Origin: Jackrogersella multiformis
Lineage: Eukaryota; Ascomycota; Sordariomycetes; Xylariales; Hypoxylaceae
DNA: 64,000 nt
Direction of reading: 5' to 3'
NCBI GenBank assembly: GCA_902806575.1
Contig: CADCXD010000010.1
Location: 310,001 to 374,000 of the forward strand
The translations under genes and the position numbers were made by a program. Of the stretch, positions 57,244 through 64,000 are shown in pieces; position 1 is the first letter of the stretch; each line of letters opens with the position of its first letter. Under the pieces are notes generated by a model. That model saw only the letters and a list, made by a program, of their open reading frames with translations, had not been told where the DNA came from and searched no databases.

Positions 57244-57983
57244 ATGCAGTACACCTCTCTCTTTCTCGCCTTCCTAGCTGCGGGCCTCGGATCCGCCTCT
57301 CCAGTCGCAGCCCCCGATATTGTCGGAAGCTCGGCGAACAGCGACCCTACCATCTTCGCGCGCGACAAGACATACACCTGCGGAAGTCAGTGTGCCCCTC
57401 CCAGTCACATAACCCTCTACAACGCAGTCTAACATCTCGGCAGCGGGTGCGGATGCCAAAGTCTACTCGGAAGACGACATCAAGAAGGCGCTCAACAACG
57501 CTAAGAGGCACATTCACACGCCGACGGGCACTCCCAAAGACCCGCGTGAGTTTCGCCCAGGCATGAAGAAGAAGAGATAAAAAAGGAAAAAAAAACCCCC
57601 ACCCCTCGCGTTGCGATACTAACCCCTACCTCACCTGTTAGTCAACGGTTACCCCAAGAAGTACGGCCAGCACGACGCCCCCATCAACAACGCCTTGGCC
57701 GCGAACACGGGATGCAAAGGGACCACAAACAAGAAGCTCAAGGGCATTTTCGAGTGGCCCATCGCCGGGAGCAGGACGGACCGCCTCCTGTTCGGCAACG
57801 ATGGTAGCAAGAACTTTCTGTGGTATGTCTCCATTCTGTCCCGCCTGCTGTATGTGCCAAGGGTACCTAAGATATACAGCCTTATATGTGGAAGATATTC
57901 GCTAACGTCTCTCATATAGTTTGGTTGCGACGCATCGTGACGTGGAATCCAACCAATTCGTTCCCTGCGTTGTGAAGGGCTAG
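57244..57983 (+). CDS. Secreted guanyl-specific ribonuclease-like protein (N1/T1 family)
   Basis: Four small exons, 57244-57385, 57444-57545, 57642-57822 and 57920-57983, give 162 residues; introns of 58, 96 and 97 bp in phases 1, 1 and 2. A signal peptide (residues 1-23) and a short pro-segment ending FARDK precede the mature YTCG start typical of fungal RNase N1/F1/U2. The family fold is traced by KVYSEDDIKKALNNA (the helix), IFEWPI (Glu119 = T1 Glu58), TDRLLFG (Arg129 = T1 Arg77) and ATHRDVESNQFVPC (His147 = T1 His92). Cysteines 46, 106, 142 and 158 can form two disulfides. The T1 His40 site, normally in YPHxYNN, reads YPKKYGQH here, so the usual histidine is a lysine and a histidine appears five residues later. 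The family cleaves single-stranded RNA after G; secreted members can be cytotoxic or act as plant-interaction effectors. Activity of this protein is therefore uncertain. Confidence 0.87.
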
Positions 57984-58505
57984 TTAGGCACTTAATACTT
58001 TAAATGTCCCGAAGGAATTCTAACTACCTAGGTAAGTATGTGTCGAACTTCTATTTAAGGTAGCGTTTGGCCATTTGATGGAACTAGGCTCGGTACACAT
58101 GTTTAGACGATCTTCTAGGGGTAAAAAAGGGGGTGTCCAAGCTTTTCAGTTTTCCTTCGTGGATCAGGGGGGATTTTACACTCGTTTTGTATTGTTGTTT
58201 TCAAATATATAGACGTTTGCTTTCATTTATGTATGTATGTATATATTCAAGTATTTACAATGCCTACTTAAGTATATATTAAGGGGTCAACTAAAACGTA
58301 TGTTTGACATTTACACTCAAGTATTGACAGGTAAATGGACACCTACCTAGTATACTCGAAATAATATTTCACTGTTAATCGTTATATAATCACCATCGCT
58401 ATACGAGTTCTTTCCTTATGGCATTATTTCTTATATATATATATTTTTCTTTCCCCAACTCGTCTCCTTACAAGTTTGACTACCTACCTACTAAACTAAA
58501 CCCCC
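57984..58505. terminator. Intergenic between convergent genes
   Basis: About 520 bp with the 3' flanks of the RNase gene (+) and the dehydrogenase gene (-). AT-rich, with TATG and AT repeats near 58230 and 58430 and one ACCTAGGT near 58026. Confidence 0.5.
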
Positions 58506-59411
58506 TCACACCCACCCCGTCTCCCCGCCCTGAATATCAGTCAGCCTCGCCACGTCCTCCCACTCGTCCACCGCGGCCAGGCTCTCCCTCGCACTCCTCC
58601 TGATCTCCGCGCACGCATCGCTGCCCAGGGGCAAGCACTCGGGCCACCTCCTGCCGGCCGCGACCCCGACCCCCATCACCACATCGCAGACGATCTCGCA
58701 GCCCCTCCTCGTATCGCCCAGCTGCGCGTTGTGGAACCCCGCCAGCGCGGCCCCCGCGCCCCTGTTGAGCTCCTCGTAATCCGCGATCCGCGCCGCGCCC
58801 GCCGCCGCCGCCGCCGCCAGGTTCGCCCCGGGCTCCAGCAGCGCGGTGCGGAAGAACCCGGGCTCCAGCAGGCAGTGGCGGACGCCGAAGCGCCGGACCT
58901 CGGCCGCGAGGCACAGGGCTAGCCGGCGCAGCGCCGCCTTGGACGCGTTGTACAGCCCGCAGCCGTCCATGGCGAACCACGCGGCCATGCTGCCGTTGGT
59001 GACCAGGGTGCCGGCGCGGCGCGCGCGCAGGTGCGGCAGCGCCGCGCGGTACACGTTGACGGGGCCGAAGGCGTTGGCCGTGAACTGGCGCAGGGTGTCC
59101 TCCGGCGACGCCTCCTCCACGGCCCCCGCCTGCACGTACCCCGCGTTGTTGACCACGACGTCCAGCGCGCCGTGGATGGCGGCGATGGCGTCGACCGCCG
59201 CTTGGATCTGTGGCAGCGGCTCGTTGTGGTCGAGGCGCGCGACGGTGATGTTAGGGTGCGGCGAGACGAATTTGTCCGGGTTGCGTGTTGTGGCGATCAC
59301 GCGGTCGCCCCGGCTGGCGGCCACTTTGGCGAGTTCTAGCCCGAAGCCCGAGGAGGCGCCGGTGATGAGCCAGACGCGAGAGGCGGCGGTGGTGGTGGTG
59401 GTGGTGGACAT
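58506..59411 (-). CDS. Short-chain dehydrogenase/reductase (classical SDR)
   Basis: Single exon of 301 residues. A Rossmann fold with classical SDR motifs is complete: cofactor-binding TGASSGFG (17-24), the D of LDHNE (61), NNAG (88-91), catalytic Ser141 (NGSMAAW), Tyr154 and Lys158 (YNASK, with the normal 13-residue Ser-Tyr spacing), and LEPGFFRT after beta-6. An Arg at position 43 following the second strand (ATTRNP) favours NADP(H). It is an oxidoreductase of unknown substrate; fungal relatives of this length are often annotated ketoreductase or retinol-dehydrogenase-like. The N-terminus has a Thr run, and an Ala run is encoded near 58790-58820. The exon is far more GC-rich than its surroundings. 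No biosynthetic genes are near, so a pathway cannot be given. Confidence 0.9.
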   Translation of the reverse strand: MSTTTTTTAASRVWLITGASSGFGLELAKVAASRGDRVIATTRNPDKFVSPHPNITVARLDHNEPLPQIQAAVDAIAAIHGALDVVVNNAGYVQAGAVEEASPEDTLRQFTANAFGPVNVYRAALPHLRARRAGTLVTNGSMAAWFAMDGCGLYNASKAALRRLALCLAAEVRRFGVRHCLLEPGFFRTALLEPGANLAAAAAAGAARIADYEELNRGAGAALAGFHNAQLGDTRRGCEIVCDVVMGVGVAAGRRWPECLPLGSDACAEIRRSARESLAAVDEWEDVARLTDIQGGETGWV

Positions 59412-61068
59412 GATGTCTGCTTGGGGTTGTGTATGGGCTAGTAGGTACCTATCTAGGTTCGCAGTGGAGGTAAAATCTGTCCGAGAAGACTGACGATGAG
59501 GTGGAAGGGTGGGTAGGGTCAGTGTCTAGATATATGCAGTACCTACCTACCTAAGGAGTGAGGTAAAGGAGGATGTCAGCGTTGCATTTCGAGGTCTTAC
59601 ATATGTCTTTACCTACATTACCAATGTACTTAAGTACACCCATAACATGGAGTATACATCACATCGCACCACACCGCAGCTTTCCCTACGTAACGGTCTA
59701 AAACAGGGAGGTAGTGAACCTCCTTTTTCTCTCATCCAGGTTCAGGATCTAATCGCCGAGTGACATACCTAGGTAGCTACGTTGATACGAGGGTACAGCA
59801 GCTACCATCTACGCGCATATCGCTATTCGTATAACCCCCTATCGCCGGTGAGACATATCCTATCCGTACATACTCACTCGCCTTTACCTTGTCCGTACAT
59901 ATCCGCCTTCGCGTGTTCACGGGGCACGTCTTAGTCGCAGTGCGGCAAGTATCGACGAATCATGGAGTGCTGATTGTCACCGACGAACGATGGGGTGTTA
60001 GAATGTCACTCGATGCTGACGCCTAACACAATACAGCCGGGTCTTATCTCTTCTCCTGAGTCGTTGTCAAAACATGATAGGCTCAAGGATTGCCAACCTA
60101 ATCATCTCCTGGTTTTACCTCATAGTGACTTAGTTCCATCCAGCTAATTCTCACTCCTATTTTTCTTAACCAACCCTTTCCATCTCGTAGGTAAGATATT
60201 GATGTATCAGGTTATTGAAACTATTAATAGATGGAGAATATCGTTATACCGGTTGTCATTTACAACTTGTAATCTCGTGGAATAGGTATATCGAAACATA
60301 TATTTACATACCTTAAAACCAGTATAACCCTTAATACATGCCCAAGCTGTTAAAAACGAGCTTATTGAGTTGAAGGAACTGTTGTAAAAGGGCTTGATTA
60401 CCTACAAGGGTAAGAACGAAAGGAGATCCACCAGCTGGCTAGAACATAGAACATTTATACACAACTCCTCATGAATTCAACAATAACCAGAATGTGAACT
60501 GCAACGCCTCACGGAATATGGGTGCGAGGATCTTACAAGCCGTATTTTGACGGAATCAATTAGCTATTGACATGCTTGCCGCCAGTGGACGACGGTCTAT
60601 AACAGTGTAGTAACCTAAATCATACCCCAACTCCCCAGCTCAGCTGTTCCCTGGTCTCTCGAAAAAATCTTTGGCCCTGTTAATCTCCGGGGGTATTTAC
60701 ACTGCAGTCCAAGTTGATACAGGTGGTGGTAAAATGTTACATAAACATTCCCCTTGACGACGCCTCCTAATATTTTCGACGTATTACATGTACGCCCGTG
60801 TTGCAAGGTTAGGTTCTTGATACAAGATTCGAAGAGTAGAGAAGGGTGGTCGGTTCGGTTATTGCTTTTTCATCAATGGTACTATTTCGAGTACCCAACG
60901 GCCGCTTCACTCGAAGTCAGAAATTCTTGAACAAGTTGTCCTCCTGTATATGCAGATCCAAGCAATTAACTCCGGCCCCATTTGTCATGATAATATCCCC
61001 CTATGAACAAACGCATGGACAAGGTCCAGCTAGAAGAAACCCCCCACCTTCGGCGTTACGACCATTGC
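59412..61068. other. Intergenic, 1.7 kb
   Basis: The promoter of the dehydrogenase gene and the 3' flank of the FLC gene. AT-rich with a few ACCTAGGT copies (about 59766). No linked exons, no RNA gene seen. Confidence 0.55.
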
Positions 61069-63366
61069 CTAGTGGTCATATCCTGCCCCTCGTTGCCACG
61101 GACTGATCTCTGATTAGCATACGTATATGGCAGGCCATTGTATTTGTACTCACCTGGCATTGTTCTGTGCTCTGTAGCTAGGAGGGCTGCCGCTGTTCTG
61201 TGACCGCGAGGCGGCAGAGTTCCCGTTGTACGGGCTGGGTGCCCTTTGTTGACCACCGTTGCCCGAGAATAGCGGCATAGATGCGTCTACCGGGGAGTGA
61301 GGGCCGGGGCTGTTATTACGGTTGTACGCGCCGGGCGGAGCTGCTGTGGGAACTGTCAAGGTTGAGGTGTTGGTACGGCGGCGCATGTCGGCGGAGGATA
61401 TCGACTCGTTGTCGTCATCGAGATCCAAGCCGGGCTTGTAGCCTGCTTTGTCACCGCGAGCGGTTGCGGCCAGGGCGTCTAGCTCTGTGGTACCTGTGAG
61501 CTGAGACTGCGACTTCATGAAAGACGCTCGGTCGTCGGCCATGAACTGGTAACGACCATCGGGGTTCTTGCGATAGAAGACCAGGGTAGTCGAAACAAGG
61601 ACCATGATTAGGAGGACTGTGGCGAAGATAGCGTTAAGGATAAACAAAATAAGACCAATGACACCATTAACAAGCGGAGGCTGGTTAAAGACGTCCGAGA
61701 AAATCAGAAGGAAAATGGCGTTGATGAAGTTAATGGCGCAGATGGCGATGTTGAACGAATTGGTGCTCTTGTCCATCCACGGGCGGAGGACGCTCGAGGC
61801 GATCAGGGCACCGGCTTCGATAAGAAGGAAACCGATGGCCTGAGCGGTGCTGTTGGCCTGTGAGAATGCGATAAACATGGACTTGATCAGAGTATAGCCA
61901 AGAACAGGAATGATGAAGTAGTAGGCGGAAGCACGGAACTGGATATACAAGAATCCCCACTTGTTCAATGCCTGCGGGTCCGAGAAGAGGATATATGCAG
62001 GATTTCGGTGCATAGCAACAGAGCGACGAGCGATCCGGATGACCTTCGAAGCGGCCCAACCGAGAGTAACGGTCATTCCGACGATAAAGAACACGGCTAG
62101 AACCACCTCGGCGGGTGAATCGCGTTGGGTAAACTCCCAGAGGCATAGAATAGCCATCTGGGGGTAGCCAATGAGGGTAAGACGGAACAGGATACCCTTG
62201 AGGACCGTAAGCCAGCCGTTGCGGAACTCAAGAAAAGTGTCGCCCTTCATCCACTTCTGCTTGACAGCAAGCTCGCAGAGGCCCTTGAACGCCGCGACGG
62301 AACCAATTGTGAGCATTACGAGCAAGCAGAAGAATGTCAGCCCCGTCATAAATAGGTTTGTCGTCTCGATACCGGCCTTGAACGCAACACGCTGGATACC
62401 ATATACAATGTAACTGCCGGAACCAGTCATCACGTTGGCGCGCTTTAATAGCGACACGGCAGCTCGCGGAAGGATGGCAACCGATCGTCGGTACATGTTC
62501 GCGGCAGCATCCGGAAGGGCGGACAAGGCACGTTTTTCTACCTGCACCGAGACGGTGGTCAGGGAATCGAAGATGGTAGAAGGCGTGCCGCCGGTAGCTC
62601 GTTGATACCAGGTAAAGATATCCTGCATGAAATCTACGTTGATAATACCCATCGACCACTGGAAATCCTGAGTCCACGATTGGACCACAGGCGGCAGATG
62701 AATCGAGGTAAGACCGAGCATGGCCTGGGCCTGGAAGAAGCCAAATAGCGAGAGAGCACCAGAGGCGATGTGGGCGGCAGCGTTGGAATGACCCAGGCCG
62801 TTGATGATGGCCGAGGAGCAGAGGATGAGACCGGCAATGATAGCGAGAACCCACTTCACGGCAATCAGATCGACAGTCTTTCCATTGGAGATATCGGCCT
62901 CGACACAAGCCACACTCCTTCCAGTCTCGGTCATGTTCAAAAAGACACGGACGGTAGCGTCCAAGTCAGGAAAGTTGTAAGCGATGCTGGGAATCTGAGC
63001 AGCAGTATCGTCGTCGACGGGCAAGTTGAACTTCAAGGGAATCTTGCCCGCAGTCATGGGGCACAGACCAGCCAGTCCAATCTTGCACGGGTCGACGGTG
63101 GTCTGGATAATGGTGTAGCCGTATGCCGAGATGGCGACGTCGAACACTACATTACCTTCGACAGAGGACGTGGCGACGATGTTGATGAAAGCCGTGTTGT
63201 TATTCGGGGTGTAGACGACCTGGAACAGACTAGCAGTAAACATGGAATCTTCTTGACAAGCGTTCAGTGAGTTCGACACGAGCATAGGCTCGGCGGCGGC
63301 AGCGCCCGGGATGACGACCGAGAGCCATGACAGGAACAGTATCGATCTTAAGGTTGAGAACCACAT
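61069..63366 (-). CDS. FLC: FLC-family flavin carrier / TRP-like membrane protein
   Basis: Two exons, 63366-61154 and 61102-61069, give 748 residues. A signal peptide (residues 1-24) leads to an ML-like lumenal domain with Cys pairs (NACQEDSMF, DPCKIGLAGLCP, SVACVEADI) and glycosylation sequons. About nine transmembrane helices follow, starting with WVLAIIAGLILCSSAIINGLG, and include FMTGLTFFCLLVMLTIGSVAAF and FIIPVLGYTLIKSMFIAFSQ. The tail is polar, Ser/Asn/Pro-rich. Fungal FLC proteins transport FAD into the ER lumen and act in calcium and cell-wall homeostasis; which paralogue (FLC1, 2 or 3 type) cannot be said. The 51-bp terminal intron (GTGAGT donor, GCTAATC branch, ATCAG acceptor) adds SPWQRGAGYDH; without splicing the reading ends at NNAR. 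The spliced end looks like the conserved FLC C-terminus, so I prefer it. Confidence 0.9.
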
Positions 63367-64000
63367 GGTTGCTATATGGTGAGGTTTGTCGCGAAATTAA
63401 GAGTAATTAATGGCTGCCTCGGTGTGGAAGAGTGTCGGTATCGCGATACGGTTGTATATTCCTTTGTCAACCGATCAATTACATTCGTAGGTAGATAGGC
63501 CTGGGCGCGAGTGGTCGACAAAGGCCTCGACTATCCCTTCAGTCAAGCGAAGGGATCCGCTACTAATGCGGAAGAAAGGTAGGAAATCGTAATAGCGAGT
63601 GTGAGTCGTCAACTGGGAGGAGTTTTCCCTTTCTTCGTCGGTCCTAGCCGAACAACACCTCCAAATAAACGAGCGCGGTGGTGATGATGAAGAAAAAAGG
63701 GGGATTTCAGAATTAAGAATGGATTCGCATTGGAAGGCGACGGAACCCGTTCGCGGAATGGGTTTGCCTGCTGCCGTATGTAATTAGTAGCAGCCGATCG
63801 ATGATGCAGCAGTTGGGAGTTGGGAGTGGAGGGACAAAACAGGAAAAGTAGTAAAGTAGTTGAAAAAGTAAAGAGAGAGGTAGCGAGTGAATGACTTCAA
63901 TGTTGTTTGGTGGATAAGGTATGTGATGTGGAAAGAACAAGAAAGGGTGAATTGAAGGGAGTTGCAAAAGTGGCAGGGGGTGTTTCCGCCCCCCGGACTT
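63367..64000. promoter_or_regulatory. Upstream region of the FLC gene, right edge
   Basis: Promoter and 5' UTR of the FLC gene, purine-rich on the plus strand (pyrimidine-rich on the FLC strand) over 63640-63960. The small open frame 63713-63967 (-) looks accidental. No other feature before the window ends. Confidence 0.5.

Noticed and set aside
1..64000. Biosynthetic gene cluster or mobile element
   Set aside because: The only tailoring-type enzyme is one short-chain dehydrogenase; no synthase, transporter, cluster regulator, transposase, reverse transcriptase or paired terminal repeats were seen.
1..64000. tRNA or rRNA genes
   Set aside because: No stretch with both A-box and B-box (GGTTCGANTCC-like) elements and a foldable cloverleaf was noticed by eye; a covariance-model search could still find one.

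Overview
The window is nuclear DNA of a filamentous ascomycete (Pezizomycotina). Genes carry short spliceosomal introns (about 50-230 bp, GTRNGT donors, CTRAY-like branch sites, YAG acceptors), every gene stands as a single unit without operons, and the recognisable proteins have their closest family resemblance to filamentous-fungal versions. The style of several proteins (VAC7, PRP6/Prp1, PTC2, EFM6, the modin-like protein) suggests Sordariomycetes, but the species cannot be fixed from sequence alone. I support 19 protein genes (one cut by the left edge). I saw no tRNA, rRNA, CRISPR, intact transposon or virus-derived gene.

Layout: a coiled-coil protein (1-1939, +, partial), then a 7.4 kb gene-free stretch rich in the palindrome ACCTAGGT; VAC7 (9300-12089, +); a GC-rich conserved protein of unknown function (14535-16672, +); PRP6 (17175-20071, -) head-to-head with DIM1 (20556-21857, +); a small calcofluor-hypersensitivity-type protein (22169-22737, -); a DysF-domain Spo73-like protein (23933-25312, +); a hemerythrin-like protein (26199-27570, +); the dipeptidase DUG1 (28672-30416, -); a mitochondrial PPR-like protein (30982-33252, -); a PP2C phosphatase PTC2 (34182-36136, -); AXL2 (38277-41543, -); the methyltransferase EFM6 (43597-44591, +); a secreted expansin-like protein (47674-48489, +); an unknown four-exon protein with Asn-Gly repeats (49821-51580, -); CCZ1 (53002-55473, -); a secreted guanyl-RNase-like protein (57244-57983, +); a short-chain dehydrogenase (58506-59411, -); and an FLC-family flavin carrier/TRP-like membrane protein (61069-63366, -).

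The genes do not form a pathway. Most are housekeeping: RNA processing (PRP6, DIM1), vacuole and endosome function (VAC7, CCZ1), signalling (PTC2), translation-factor methylation (EFM6), glutathione turnover (DUG1), polarity and wall (AXL2, FLC, the calcofluor-type protein). There is no biosynthetic gene cluster. The most distinctive items are the RNase T1-family secreted protein whose usual first active-site histidine is not at its expected place, the genome-style intergenic palindrome family, the FLC terminal mini-exon, the Asn-Gly repeat protein, and the low-complexity insertions in the hemerythrin-like protein. Exon boundaries given here were worked out by hand from splice signals, reading phase and family similarity.
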